NCBI RefSeq assembly: GCF_900142985.1 | Contig: NZ_LT670849.1 | Span: 6,216,501 to 6,280,500, forward strand | DNA from: Bradyrhizobium erythrophlei | GTDB taxonomy: Bacteria; Pseudomonadota; Alphaproteobacteria; Rhizobiales; Xanthobacteraceae | Reading direction: 5' to 3' | Length of the DNA: 64,000 nt | In this document: positions 26,288 through 36,704 of the stretch, in pieces | How the letters are laid out: each line of letters opens with the position of its first letter | Position numbering within the stretch: the first letter of the stretch is position 1 | Notes under the pieces: model-generated | Told to the model about the DNA's origin: nothing | Seen by the model: only the letters and a program-made list of their open reading frames with translations | The model's database searches: none | Translations under genes and position numbers: made by a program

Positions 26288-27316
26288 GTGAAAACAGTGA
26301 CGATCCAGAAAAATTGGCAAGAACTGATCCGGCCGAACAAGCTCCAGGTGACTGCGGGTCATGATGCGACCCGCTTTGCGACCCTGGTGGCCGAACCGCT
26401 CGAGCGCGGCTTCGGTCAGACGCTCGGCAACGCGCTTCGCCGCATCCTGTTGTCTTCGCTTCAGGGCGCAGCGGTGCAGTCGGTGCATATCGACGGCGTG
26501 CTGCACGAGTTCTCCTCGATCGCAGGCGTCCGTGAAGACGTCACCGACATCGTGCTCAACATCAAGGACATCTCGATCAAGATGCAGGGCGAAGGCCCCA
26601 AGCGCATGGTCGTGAAGAAGCAGGGTCCGGGCGCTGTGACCGCCGGCGACATCCAGACGGTCGGCGACATCACCGTGCTCAACCCCGATCTTCAGATCTG
26701 TACGCTCGATGACGGCGCGGAAATCCGCATGGAGTTTACGGTCTCTTCGGGCAAGGGTTATGTCGCTGCCGAGCGCAACCGCCCCGAAGACGCGCCGATC
26801 GGCCTGATCCCGGTCGACAGCCTGTTTTCGCCGGTGCGCAAGGTCTCCTACAAGGTCGAGAACACCCGTGAGGGCCAGATTCTCGACTACGACAAGCTCA
26901 CCATGTCGATCGAGACCAACGGCGCGATTTCGCCGGAGGACGCGGTGGCCTATGCCGCGCGCATCCTGCAAGACCAGCTCAACGTGTTCGTCAACTTCGA
27001 AGAGCCGCGCAAGGAAGTTACCCAGGAGATCATCCCGGATCTCGCCTTCAACCCAGCCTTCCTCAAGAAGGTGGACGAGCTTGAACTGTCGGTTCGCTCT
27101 GCCAACTGCCTGAAGAACGACAACATCGTCTACATCGGCGATCTCGTGCAGAAGTCGGAAGCCGAAATGCTCCGCACGCCGAACTTCGGCCGCAAGTCGC
27201 TCAACGAAATCAAGGAAGTGTTGGCCCAGATGGGTCTGCACCTCGGCATGGAAGTGCCGGGCTGGCCGCCGGAGAATATCGACGAGCTCGCCAAGCGCTT
27301 CGAGGATCACTACTGA
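26288..27316 (+). CDS. rpoA: DNA-directed RNA polymerase subunit alpha
   Basis: 342 residues. Assembly platform of core RNA polymerase. The N-terminal domain has [26 protein letters not shown]; the C-terminal domain (about 255-325), which binds UP elements and activators, has [19 protein letters not shown] and [20 protein letters not shown] at 26288 is the probable start; a second GTG at 26297 ([10 protein letters not shown]) is possible. The ATG at 26284 is in another frame. Confidence 0.97.
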   Translation: MKTVTIQKNWQELIRPNKLQVTAGHDATRFATLVAEPLERGFGQTLGNALRRILLSSLQGAAVQSVHIDGVLHEFSSIAGVREDVTDIVLNIKDISIKMQGEGPKRMVVKKQGPGAVTAGDIQTVGDITVLNPDLQICTLDDGAEIRMEFTVSSGKGYVAAERNRPEDAPIGLIPVDSLFSPVRKVSYKVENTREGQILDYDKLTMSIETNGAISPEDAVAYAARILQDQLNVFVNFEEPRKEVTQEIIPDLAFNPAFLKKVDELELSVRSANCLKNDNIVYIGDLVQKSEAEMLRTPNFGRKSLNEIKEVLAQMGLHLGMEVPGWPPENIDELAKRFEDHY

Positions 27317-27324
27317 GCAAGACG

Positions 27325-27351
27325 AGCGCGGTCTGACGACCGCGCTTTTTT
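27325..27351 (+). terminator. Intrinsic terminator between rpoA and rplQ
   Basis: A 9-bp perfect stem (27325-27333 with 27338-27346), TGAC loop, followed directly by a T run to 27351. It begins 8 bp after the rpoA stop. rplQ then follows after about 78 bp, so it must rely on read-through or its own promoter. Confidence 0.8.
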
Positions 27352-27428
27352 ACGGGCGAACGCAGGCGGCCCACCTGAGCACATGTCGGACGAACCGTCG
27401 CGACAACTGAAGAGAAGGAATTAGTTTC

Positions 27429-27845
27429 ATGCGTCACGGCAAGGTTCACCGCAAGCTCAACCGCACCGCCGAGCATCGCCGCGCGATGTTCGCCAATATG
27501 GCGGCCGCGCTGATCAAGCACGAGCAGATCGTCACCACGCTGCCAAAGGCCAAGGAATTGCGCCCGATCGTCGAGAAGCTCGTCACGCTCGGCAAGAAGG
27601 GCGGGCTTTCCATGCGCCGCCAGGCCATTTCCGAAATGCGCGACCTCGATCAGGTCAAGAAGCTGTTCGACGTGCTGGCGAAGCGCTATGCGGACCGCCA
27701 CGGCGGTTACACCCGCATCATCAAGGCCGGCTTCCGCTACGGCGACAACGCCGCGATGGCCGTGATCGAGTTCGTCGATCGCGACGTCGACGCCAAGGGC
27801 CTTGACTCGGGCCCGGTGCAGGAAAAGGAAGCCGAGGCGGCGTAA
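27429..27845 (+). CDS. rplQ: 50S ribosomal protein L17
   Basis: 138 residues. Large-subunit protein near the tunnel exit. [20 protein letters not shown], then [26 protein letters not shown], are diagnostic; the C-terminal [15 protein letters not shown] is conserved. An AGAGAAGGAATTAG ribosome binding site precedes it. Last gene of the ribosomal cluster, closed by a strong terminator. Confidence 0.97.
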   Translation: MRHGKVHRKLNRTAEHRRAMFANMAAALIKHEQIVTTLPKAKELRPIVEKLVTLGKKGGLSMRRQAISEMRDLDQVKKLFDVLAKRYADRHGGYTRIIKAGFRYGDNAAMAVIEFVDRDVDAKGLDSGPVQEKEAEAA

Positions 27846-27868
27846 CGCGCCCGGCTCAGACTCGGTTC

Positions 27869-27896
27869 AAAAACGGCGCCTTCGGGCGCCGTTTTT
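27869..27896 (+). terminator. Terminator ending the ribosomal protein cluster
   Basis: A perfect 12-bp stem (27869-27880 with 27885-27896) with a TTCG tetraloop; the 3' arm ends in five T. It is the strongest intrinsic terminator of this part of the window. Confidence 0.93.
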
Positions 27897-28042
27897 ATTG
27901 GCAGCCAGTCGTCGCGCGCCGATTGCCGTTGGGGACCTTGCGCCCAATATCTTCATGTAGAGCTTTTAGTTTTGACGCGTTTTCTTCACGCGAACCGGTA
28001 CCCACTTCGCTCGAAAACGTTTTGGATGGATGGAGACGCCCC

Positions 28043-28837
28043 ATGAAAATCGATCTTTCCGGAAAGACGGCGCTGATCACGGGTTCGACGGCCGGCATCG
28101 GCTATGCGGTCGCCAAGGGGCTTGCGGCATCGGGCGCGAGCGTCGTGGTCAACGGGCGCAGCAAGGCGAGGGTCGATGAGGCCGTGGCGAAGCTGACCAA
28201 AGCCGTCCCGGGCGGCAAGGTCCGCGACATCGCCGCCGATGTCTCGAGCGCCGCAGGCTGCAAGGAATTGATCGCGGCGCTCCCTGACGTCGACATCCTC
28301 ATCAACAATGCCGGTATCTTCGAGCCGAAGGATTTCTTTGAAATTCCAGACGAGGACTGGAGCCGCTTCTTCGAGGTCAATGTGATGTCGGGTGTGCGGC
28401 TGTCGCGCGCTTACCTGCAAGGCATGCTCAAGCGCAACTGGGGCCGCATCGTTTTTATCTCGTCCGAGTCCGGGTTGAACATTCCGACCGAAATGATCCA
28501 CTACGGCACCACCAAGACCGCGCAGCTCGCCATCTCGCGCGGGCTGGCCAAGCTGACGCGCGGCACCGGCGTCACCGTCAACTCGGTCCTGCCGGGGCCG
28601 ACGATGTCCGAGGGCGTGGAAACCTTCGTGAAAGACCTGGCCAAACAGAACGGCCAGTCGGAAGCGGAAGCAGCTAGCCAGTTCGTCAAGCAGCACCGCC
28701 CGGCTTCGCTGCTGCAACGCTTCGCGAGCACCGACGAGATCGCCAATATGGTGGTCTATGTCGCCTCAAAAGAGGCCTCCGCTACCAACGGCGCGGCGCT
28801 CCGTGCCGAGGGCGGAATCGTCGATACCATCGCCTGA
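28043..28837 (+). CDS. Short-chain dehydrogenase/reductase family oxidoreductase
   Basis: 264 residues, cytosolic NAD(P)-dependent oxidoreductase with a Rossmann fold. Seen: cofactor loop TGSTAGIG (13-20), the NRS after the second strand (suggesting NADP preference), NNAG (about 91), the catalytic Ser in FISSESG, and YGTTK as the YxxxK motif; PG after strand six. The length is classical for the family. The frame is open upstream to 27923, but the ATG at 28043 follows a GGATGGATGGAG ribosome binding region and begins right at the domain. Single-gene unit; substrate unknown. Confidence 0.9.
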   Translation: MKIDLSGKTALITGSTAGIGYAVAKGLAASGASVVVNGRSKARVDEAVAKLTKAVPGGKVRDIAADVSSAAGCKELIAALPDVDILINNAGIFEPKDFFEIPDEDWSRFFEVNVMSGVRLSRAYLQGMLKRNWGRIVFISSESGLNIPTEMIHYGTTKTAQLAISRGLAKLTRGTGVTVNSVLPGPTMSEGVETFVKDLAKQNGQSEAEAASQFVKQHRPASLLQRFASTDEIANMVVYVASKEASATNGAALRAEGGIVDTIA

Positions 28838-28939
28838 AAGATCGCGTTACCTCCGGCTGGTCCGCCGCCTTTTTTCGCGAGGCCAGTGTCTTTTCCGGTT
28901 CGCCATCGACCGCTATGCTGGACCAAACGGGGAAAGCCA

Positions 28940-29206
28940 ATGGCGAAATCGCGCATCATCGTCTTTTCATTGCTGCTGGCGCTGCCGGTGCTCTGGGCGG
29001 CCGCTCCCGCGCGGGCCGACCAGGCCTTTCAACGCCTGATGCCGCTGCTGATCGACCTAGACGGCCGGCAGGGCAAGAAGCCGGACGGCATGTCGATGGA
29101 GATGCCCGGCGGCGGCATGACCACCGCGACGCGTGAGTATCAAAAAGGTTCGGCGAAGGCGAATGCCGCAGTGATGACGGGGCACGCCGGGACCCATACC
29201 GCGTGA
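28940..29206 (+). pseudogene. Small exported protein gene, probably truncated by a repeat
   Basis: 88 residues: a clear signal peptide (MAKSRIIVFSLLLALPVLWA, cleavage after ARA) and about 63 mature residues including LMPLLIDLDG and the methionine/glycine-rich MSMEMPGGGM. I do not recognise a function. The last seven codons and the stop come from an intergenic repeat that begins near 29180, so the original gene was probably longer and is now cut off. An upstream in-frame ATG at 28886 gives a less likely start because it puts a poor leader before the signal peptide. Confidence 0.5.
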
Positions 29207-29290
29207 TGCATCGATAAGGCAGTCTGGTTGACCGCCCTCGAAATTATTAGAGCTTGTGGTTATGGGTCCCCGCTTTCGCGGGGACGACGG
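29180..29290. repeat. Palindromic intergenic repeat of about 110 bp
   Basis: Ends are inverted copies: 29189-29198 and 29261-29270 are perfect 10-bp reverse complements. The right end continues into a perfect 8-bp hairpin (29266-29273 with 29278-29285). I recall this GGGTCCCCGC-type element as a frequent repeat in Bradyrhizobium genomes; not verified by search. It lies between two converging genes. Confidence 0.7.
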
Positions 29291-29305
29291 AAGTGGTGCT
29301 GAAAC

Positions 29306-30319
29306 TCACCATCCCTCCATCACGATCTTGCCGCGCGACTTGCCGCTCTCCAGGAGCGCGTGCGCCCGCTTGAGGTTGGCCGCGTTGATCACCCCAAAAC
29401 TCTCGCCAAGCGTCGTCCGCAGCACGCCCTTGTCGACGAGGTCGGCGACGTCGTTGAGCAGGTTGTGCTGGCCGATCATGTCCGGCGTCTGGAACGACGA
29501 GCGGGTGAACATCGATTCCCAATGCACTGAAATCGATTTGCCCTTGAAGGCCGCGACATTGAATTCGGCGGGATCGTCGATCAGGCCGTAGCGGCCCTGT
29601 GGCGCCATGACGTCGGCGAGTTGCTTGTAGTACTGTTCGGTATTGGTGAGGCTTGCGACCAAAGCGAGCGGCGGGAATTTCAGCTTCTCGATCTGCTCCT
29701 TCAGCGGCAGCGCATGGTCGATGACGGCATGCGCGCCAAGATCGAGGCACCATTTCTGCGATTCCGGCCGCGAGGCGGTCGCGATAACCGTAAGCCCGGT
29801 CAGCCGGCGCGCGAGCTGGATCATGATCGAGCCGACGCCACCGGCGCCGCCGATCACCAGCAGCGTGCGCGGATCGACGCTTTTGCCCGGAACTGCGCCG
29901 AGACGATCGAACAGCAGCTCCCAGGCGGTGAGCGAGGTCAGCGGCAGGGCAGCGGCCTGGGCAAAGGAGAGGGACTTCGGCTTGGCCCCGACGATCCGCT
30001 CATCGACCAGATGAAATTCCGAATTGGTGCCCTGGCGCTGGATCGAGCCGGCGTAAAAGACCTCGTCGCCAGGCTTGAACAGCGTCACCTCGGGCCCGAC
30101 TGCGTCGACGACGCCGGCGGCGTCGTACCCTAAGATCTTGAATTCGCCCTCCGGCGGGGCGGCGCGCTTGCGGACCTTGTAATCGACGGGGTTGGCGGAA
30201 ATCGCCTTCACCGCGACGCGGATGTCGCGGCCCTTGGGCTCGGGCTTTGCCGCCTCGAAATCGATCAGGGCGTCTGCTGCGTCGACGGGGAGGGATTTTT
30301 TGTATCCGACGGCTTTCAT
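29306..30319 (-). CDS. Zinc-type alcohol dehydrogenase-like/quinone oxidoreductase (MDR family)
   Basis: 337 residues, medium-chain dehydrogenase/reductase. The GroES-like N-terminal part has [14 protein letters not shown] and [13 protein letters not shown]; the Rossmann part has [17 protein letters not shown] and the [10 protein letters not shown] segment typical of zinc-free quinone reductases. No cysteine-rich zinc sites are visible. Probably reduces quinones or activated enals with NADPH. The start [11 protein letters not shown] (base 30319) is chosen over an upstream GTG/ATG because it begins the domain. It is divergent from an HxlR-type regulator 99 bp away, a pairing usual for quinone/aldehyde-inducible reductases. 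Confidence 0.88.
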   Translation of the reverse strand: MKAVGYKKSLPVDAADALIDFEAAKPEPKGRDIRVAVKAISANPVDYKVRKRAAPPEGEFKILGYDAAGVVDAVGPEVTLFKPGDEVFYAGSIQRQGTNSEFHLVDERIVGAKPKSLSFAQAAALPLTSLTAWELLFDRLGAVPGKSVDPRTLLVIGGAGGVGSIMIQLARRLTGLTVIATASRPESQKWCLDLGAHAVIDHALPLKEQIEKLKFPPLALVASLTNTEQYYKQLADVMAPQGRYGLIDDPAEFNVAAFKGKSISVHWESMFTRSSFQTPDMIGQHNLLNDVADLVDKGVLRTTLGESFGVINAANLKRAHALLESGKSRGKIVMEGW

Positions 30320-30378
30320 GGTCACGCGCTCCTCAAGTTCATTAGCGCCTACTTGTCCCGCTGGCACGATCTTGGCAA

Positions 30379-30418
30379 GTACTGTAATTTCGGGGATATA
30401 GTCCCTGTTTGGATACTA
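30379..30418. promoter_or_regulatory. Possible operator/promoter region between the quinone reductase and HxlR genes
   Basis: The short divergent region contains an imperfect GGGGATATAGTCCC palindrome (about 30392-30405) flanked by AGTACT (30379) and GGATACT (30411). HxlR regulators often bind such AT-centred dyads near their own start. Low certainty. Confidence 0.3.
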
Positions 30419-30802
30419 ATGGACGAATCCAGCATGAAACGACGCAATTTTGGTCGCCGGCCGGGGTGCGCCGTCGAAGCCACCCTCGACCTGATCGACG
30501 GCAAATGGAAAGGGGTGATCCTCTTTCATCTGCAAAACGGCACGCAACGTTTTGGTGAGTTGCGGCGGCGGATGCCGGGGATTACCCAGCGGATGTTGAC
30601 TAAGCAGCTCCGTGCGCTCGAGGATGACGGGCTGATCATTCGCAAGGTGTATGCCGAAGTGCCGCCGCGGGTTGATTATCGGCTGTCGGAGATCGGTGAG
30701 AGCTTGCGGCCCGTGATCGATACGCTGAAGGCCTGGGGCGAGAGCCATCAGAGCAGGCTGTCTTGTGCGCCGGAGCACAAGATCGCGGAAGCGGCGGCCT
30801 GA
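30419..30802 (+). CDS. HxlR-family winged-helix transcriptional regulator
   Basis: 127 residues. HxlR/MarR-like DNA-binding protein; family members sense quinones, aldehydes or oxidants. Core: [52 protein letters not shown] and [16 protein letters not shown], the standard HxlR pattern. A cysteine (the one in GRRPGCAVE) sits where redox-sensing HxlR proteins carry theirs. The start is ATG 30419 or ATG 30434 ([11 protein letters not shown]). It likely controls the divergent quinone reductase gene. Confidence 0.88.
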   Translation: MDESSMKRRNFGRRPGCAVEATLDLIDGKWKGVILFHLQNGTQRFGELRRRMPGITQRMLTKQLRALEDDGLIIRKVYAEVPPRVDYRLSEIGESLRPVIDTLKAWGESHQSRLSCAPEHKIAEAAA

Positions 30803-30848
30803 CGGCGTCGCGTTCCAATCGTTGCTTATGAATTTCTGGGAATTTTGC

Positions 30849-32239
<1,391 letters not shown>

Positions 32240-32243
<4 letters not shown>

Positions 32244-33574
32244 GCCGAAAACCCAAACAGGAAGGCGCAAGCCTCTTCGCCGCGGCGGGGCTCGCGCAGG
32301 ATGCGCCGCATCCCTTGCCGGACCGGATGCGGCCGCGCTCGCTCGGCGAGGTCGTCGGGCAGGATCACATCCTGGGACCGGACGGCGCGCTGACGCGGAT
32401 GCTGGAGACGCGCACGCTCGGCTCGCTGGTTTTCTGGGGCCCGCCCGGCACCGGCAAGACCACCGTGGCGCGGTTGTTGGCGGACGCAACCGAACTGCAT
32501 TTCGAGCAGATCTCTGCGGTGTTCTCCGGCGTCGCCGATCTGAAAAAGGCGTTCGATGCCGCGCGCGCGCGGCGCGAGACCGGCACGGGGACGCTGCTCT
32601 TTGTCGACGAGGTCCACCGTTTCAATCGCGCGCAGCAGGATTCGTTTCTGCCGGTCATGGAGGATGGCACCGTCGTAATGGTCGGCGCCACCACCGAAAA
32701 TCCGTCGTTCGAGCTCAATGCGGCGTTGTTGTCGCGCGCCCGCGTGCTGGTGTTCCATTCGCTTGACGCGAACGCGATCGAAAAGCTGTTCGTCCATGCC
32801 GAGAAGATCGAGGAGCGAAAACTGCCGCTCGATGCGGAGGCGCGTGCCGTGCTGGTGCGGATGGCTGATGGTGACGGCCGCGCCGCGCTGACGCTCGCCG
32901 AGGAAGTCTGGCGTTCGGCGCGCGGCGGCGAAATCTTCGATGCGGCGCAACTGCAAACGATCCTGCAACGCCGCGCCCCCATTTACGACAAGTCGGCCGA
33001 CGGCCATTACAACCTGATCTCGGCGCTGCATAAATCGGTGCGCGGCTCGGATCCCGATGCCGCGCTTTATTATCTCGCGCGCATGCTTGATGCGGGCGAA
33101 GACCCGCTGTTCCTGGCGCGGCGGGTGGTGCGGATGGCGGTGGAAGACATCGGGCTTGCCGATCCGCAGGCGCTTGTGATCTGCAACGCCGCCAAGGACG
33201 CCTTCGATTTTCTCGGATCGCCCGAGGGCGAACTCGCGATCGCGCAAGCCGTGATCTACCTCGCTACCGCGCCGAAATCGAATGCCGCCTACCGAGCGTT
33301 TGGGGCTGCGATGCGAACCGCGAAGGAAGGCGGCTCACTGTTGCCGCCAAAGCACATCCTGAATTCGCCGACCAAATTGATGAAGCAGGAAGGTTACGGC
33401 GACGGCTACGCGTACGACCACGATGCGCCTGACGCGTTCTCCGGACAGGATTATTTCCCCGACGCGCTCGGACGGCAGACGTTTTACGATCCGCCCGAAC
33501 GCGGCTTCGAACGCGAAATCCGCAAGCGGCTGGACTATTGGGCGAAGCTGCGGCGCGAGCGAGGAAACGGCTGA
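32240..33574 (+). CDS. rarA: Replication-associated recombination protein A (AAA+ ATPase)
   Basis: 444 residues, MgsA/RarA/WRNIP1 family. AAA+ clamp-loader-like ATPase that acts at stalled replication forks. Seen: PDRMRPRSLGEVVGQDHILG, Walker A GPPGTGKTT, Walker B LLFVDEVHRFN, sensor 1 GATTENPSFE, and the C-terminal YNLISALHKSVRGSDPDAALYYLARML tetramerisation region. Starts in a four-base overlap with the HtrA gene, which keeps protein and DNA quality-control functions in one transcript. Confidence 0.95.
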
Positions 33575-33624
33575 CATCTTTTTCGGATAGTCCTATGGTA
33601 TGCCATTAAAGTTGGGGGCATCCC

Positions 33625-34302
33625 ATGGACAATCTATGGTTGATGACGGCTATTGTCGTGGTGCCGCTTGTCGCCGGCCTCTGTCTGATCGGCGTGCTGG
33701 CGCGGGGAATCTACAACAATCCCAACATTCCCAATGGCGCAGCGATCGTGCTCGGTGTCGCGGCTTTGCTCTGTGTCGCCCCGACCATCGTCAACTTGAC
33801 GATCAAGAACGGCAATACGGAAATCAGCTTCGTCAAGGAGCAGTTGCAGACCCAGACGCAGCAGATCAAGAGCGATTTCGGTGCGCAGGGCGGCAAGCTC
33901 AATGGCCAGATCGAGGAACTGCGCCGCCGCGTGAGCGCGCTCGAAAAGGCTGGCGGCACCGCCGCGACTGCGGCCGCGGCAGCGGCACCAAGCCCGAACA
34001 GCAACAAGGTCGTCGTTTTGCTCTATACGGAGGACCGCAAGGATGTCGCCGTGCAGATGCAGACTTATCTGCTCCAGCAGGGCTATAGCGCCAACGCCGT
34101 CTATACCGATTTCACGGAGTTGAGCGACGCCAGCCATCTTGCCGCGGGCTCGGTGGCGGTCGTGTCGGCTGACAGCAATGGCACGTTGCGCAAGGAAGTC
34201 GAGAACGTGCTGAAGACGAAATTCCCGCAGCAGATGCAGAACGCGACAGATTCCGGCTTGGCGAAAATGGTCGGAACCTCTATCCAGGTGCGGCTGTTCT
34301 AG
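33625..34302 (+). CDS. Membrane-anchored protein of unknown function with coiled coil
   Basis: 225 residues. Two N-terminal membrane helices (about 5-27 and 36-55), then a predicted coiled coil (about 65-108, with QTQTQQIKSDF and LRRRVSALEKA), an Ala-rich linker, and a C-terminal alpha/beta region beginning KVVVLLYTEDRKDVAVQMQTYL. The last part superficially resembles LytR_C/SPOR-like ligand domains, but I cannot assign it. The ATG at 33625 follows a GGGGGCATCCC spacer. Converges with the esterase gene, the stops being 4 bp apart. Confidence 0.7.
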   Translation: MDNLWLMTAIVVVPLVAGLCLIGVLARGIYNNPNIPNGAAIVLGVAALLCVAPTIVNLTIKNGNTEISFVKEQLQTQTQQIKSDFGAQGGKLNGQIEELRRRVSALEKAGGTAATAAAAAAPSPNSNKVVVLLYTEDRKDVAVQMQTYLLQQGYSANAVYTDFTELSDASHLAAGSVAVVSADSNGTLRKEVENVLKTKFPQQMQNATDSGLAKMVGTSIQVRLF

Positions 34303-34306
34303 TGCT

Positions 34307-35248
34307 CTATTTCCCAGCCTTGACGAATTCCAGGATCTGATCTGTCAGACGCGTATCCGCGGTGTTGATCGAATAGACTTCCGACATATGGTTGTGCTGC
34401 GGCAGCATCACGGTGCGCGCGCAGCCTGAGGGCCGCTTGCAAGTTGCTTCCTTGAAAAGCTCGAGCTGCTTCACGAAACCTTGCAAATCGAGATCCGAAC
34501 TCACCGCCATCAGCGGGAGGGTGGTCTTCAGGAGCCCCGGCAGTGAGGACTCGCTCGCGTAGTGCGATGCGTCGCCGCCGAAATAGGCCTTCTCGGGATC
34601 GTTGAGCGGCGCTGCGGTCAGGTCATAGAGCGCAGAGACCATGATCGCGCCCCTCACACCGCCGTTCTTCACCTTGTAGAATTCCGGATGCGACACGTAG
34701 CTTGCAACATGCATGGCGCCGGCGGAATGACCCATCAGATAGATGCGCTGGGGGTCGCCGCCACGCTCGGCAATTTCCTTCGAGACCCATTCGACGGCGG
34801 ATGCGACATCCTCGGCGCCCGCCGGCCAGGGAAACTGCGGCGCCAGGCGGTAGGTCATGTTGACGCCGATGAAGCCGTTCTTCACCGCCCACAACATGAT
34901 GTTGTCGTAGAATGGGCTCTCGGGCGTCCGCCGCTTGTTGCCGCCGATGAAAGCGCCGCCGTGGACGAAGATCAGCACCGGCCGGCCGGATGTCACGTTC
35001 TGCGGCATGAAGATGTCGAGCAGGTTTCGCGCGGCTGGGCCGTATTTCAGGTCGCGCTCGATCCGGACCCCGAAATAAGGCTCGGTCGGCTGCAAGGGAG
35101 CGTAGAGCTTGGCGGTGGCCTCCGGGTCAATGACCCGGCCGAGCTCGGCGAGTTTTTTGGCGATATCCGCCGGCATCGGGCTTTCGGCCGCCGATACGCC
35201 TGTGGCGGCGACCGCCGCAACCACGGCCAAAGCCCATTTCGCTCGCAT
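34307..35248 (-). CDS. Exported alpha/beta hydrolase (carboxylesterase/HSL-like)
   Basis: 313 residues. A signal peptide (MRAKWALAVVAAVAATGVSA) is followed by a serine hydrolase of the BD-FAE/kynurenine formamidase-like group: oxyanion motif FVHGGAFIGG, nucleophile elbow MGHSAGAMH, and a likely catalytic His in PQHNHMSEV near the C-terminus. Probably a periplasmic esterase; substrate unknown. The start at 35248 is preceded by GGAGCG; the longer frame to 35305 adds a non-signal leader. Confidence 0.85.
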   Translation of the reverse strand: MRAKWALAVVAAVAATGVSAAESPMPADIAKKLAELGRVIDPEATAKLYAPLQPTEPYFGVRIERDLKYGPAARNLLDIFMPQNVTSGRPVLIFVHGGAFIGGNKRRTPESPFYDNIMLWAVKNGFIGVNMTYRLAPQFPWPAGAEDVASAVEWVSKEIAERGGDPQRIYLMGHSAGAMHVASYVSHPEFYKVKNGGVRGAIMVSALYDLTAAPLNDPEKAYFGGDASHYASESSLPGLLKTTLPLMAVSSDLDLQGFVKQLELFKEATCKRPSGCARTVMLPQHNHMSEVYSINTADTRLTDQILEFVKAGK

Positions 35249-35377
35249 TCCAAAACGCTCCTGACCGTCCCAAGCGAGCGCAACATGGCTGATCCCGCTG
35301 CACATTAGTATTCATTTCGCCGTGACGATTCGCGGCATTTGCGCTACCCAAGGCTTAGTTCTGGAGCCGTCACCATC

Positions 35378-36574
35378 ATGAGCCGCCGTACCCGAAAACC
35401 GCTGCCGAAACGCAATGCCGCTGACCGCCCGAAGGGCGAGCGGCCGTTCCGCGGGGCCGAAGGGCGGCCACACGGACACCGGCCGGGCAACAAGCCCGCC
35501 AAGCGTTTTGCGGTATCGGCGCCGCGCGCGCCGAAACCCGCACCGGCCGCTGAACAGCCCAAAGATGAAGCAGCGCTACTGCCCACAAAGGTGCAGACCG
35601 TGCCGGTCACGGCCGATGAGAACAACATGCGCGTCGATCGTTTTCTCGAGGCGCGTTTTCCCGGCCTGTCGTTCTCGCATATTCAGCGCATCGTTCGTAA
35701 AGGCGAGTTGCGCGTCAACGGCAAGCGCGCCGACAGCAAGGATCGCCTCGAAGAGGGGCAGAGCGTCCGCATTCCGCCCCTGAAGCTCGATGTGCCACGC
35801 CCGACGGCGCACTTGTCGGAGGCGGGCGCGAAGACGCTCGCCGCGCTGAAGGAGATGACGATTTACGAAGACGACGACGTGCTGGTGCTGAACAAGCCAG
35901 CGGGGCTGGCGGTGCAGGGCGGCTCCGGCACCACGCGGCATGTCGATCAGATGCTGGAAGTGATGCGCGACGCCAAGGGGCAGAAGCCGCGGCTGGTACA
36001 TCGGCTCGACAAGGAAACCTCGGGCTGTCTGCTGGTCGCGAAGACGCGCTTCGCGGCGAGTGCGTTGACCGGTTCGTTCCGCCATCGCTCGGCGCGCAAG
36101 ATCTATTGGGCGCTGGTTGCCGGCGTGCCGAAGCCGAAGCAGGGCCGCATCTCGACCTATCTCGCCAAGGAAGAGAGCGAGGAAGATTCGATCATGCGGA
36201 TCGCCGAACATGGCGATGAGGGCGCAAGCCACGCCGTTACTTATTATGCGGTCGTGGAGACGTCGGCGCAAAAGCTTGCCTGGGTGTCGCTGAAGCCGGT
36301 GACCGGGCGAACGCATCAACTCCGTGCTCACATGGCCCATATCGATCACGCCATCGTTGGCGATCCCAAATACTTCAACAAGGAAAACTGGGAGCTGCCG
36401 GGCGGTTTGCAGAACCGGCTGCATCTTCTGGCGCGCCGGATCGTCATTCCGCATCCGCGCGGCGGCGTGATCGATGCGACAGCGCCGCTGCCGCCGCATA
36501 TGCTGCAGTCCTGGAACCTGCTCGGCCTTGAGGCCGACCGGTTCGATCCGATCGAGCACGCGCCGGAAGAATGA
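35378..36574 (+). CDS. rluC: RluA/RluC-type 23S rRNA pseudouridine synthase
   Basis: 398 residues. Converts specific 23S rRNA uridines to pseudouridine. A basic, proline-rich N-terminal extension (1-75) precedes an S4 RNA-binding domain (RVDRFLEARFPGLSFSHIQR) and the catalytic domain with LVHRLDKETSGCLLVAKT, whose Asp is the nucleophile; RTHQLRAHMAHIDHAIVGD is also conserved. RluC rather than RluD is a guess from the S4 layout. The start ATG 35378 is chosen over a TTG at 35339. Its last 27 bases plus one are repeated 1392 bp downstream, after the amidohydrolase gene. Confidence 0.88.
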   Translation: MSRRTRKPLPKRNAADRPKGERPFRGAEGRPHGHRPGNKPAKRFAVSAPRAPKPAPAAEQPKDEAALLPTKVQTVPVTADENNMRVDRFLEARFPGLSFSHIQRIVRKGELRVNGKRADSKDRLEEGQSVRIPPLKLDVPRPTAHLSEAGAKTLAALKEMTIYEDDDVLVLNKPAGLAVQGGSGTTRHVDQMLEVMRDAKGQKPRLVHRLDKETSGCLLVAKTRFAASALTGSFRHRSARKIYWALVAGVPKPKQGRISTYLAKEESEEDSIMRIAEHGDEGASHAVTYYAVVETSAQKLAWVSLKPVTGRTHQLRAHMAHIDHAIVGDPKYFNKENWELPGGLQNRLHLLARRIVIPHPRGGVIDATAPLPPHMLQSWNLLGLEADRFDPIEHAPEE

Positions 36575-36575
36575 A
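36548..36575 (+). repeat. Direct repeat, left copy (3' end of the pseudouridine synthase gene)
   Basis: 28 bp identical at 27 positions to 37940-37967 (single A/T difference at 36555/37947). This copy contains the last nine codons including the stop (HAPEE then TGA). The pair brackets the amidohydrolase gene. Confidence 0.9.
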
Positions 36576-36704
36576 AAGGCGTCGTGGTAGCGGTCACCAC
36601 GATTCCATGTCGCGAGAAGCAAAAACTATCAAGGCACGGTCGCATATGCCGGATATGGTTTGGTCCGATCTCGTTACTCCCCAACGCTTCGAGGAGCCGT
36701 GCTT

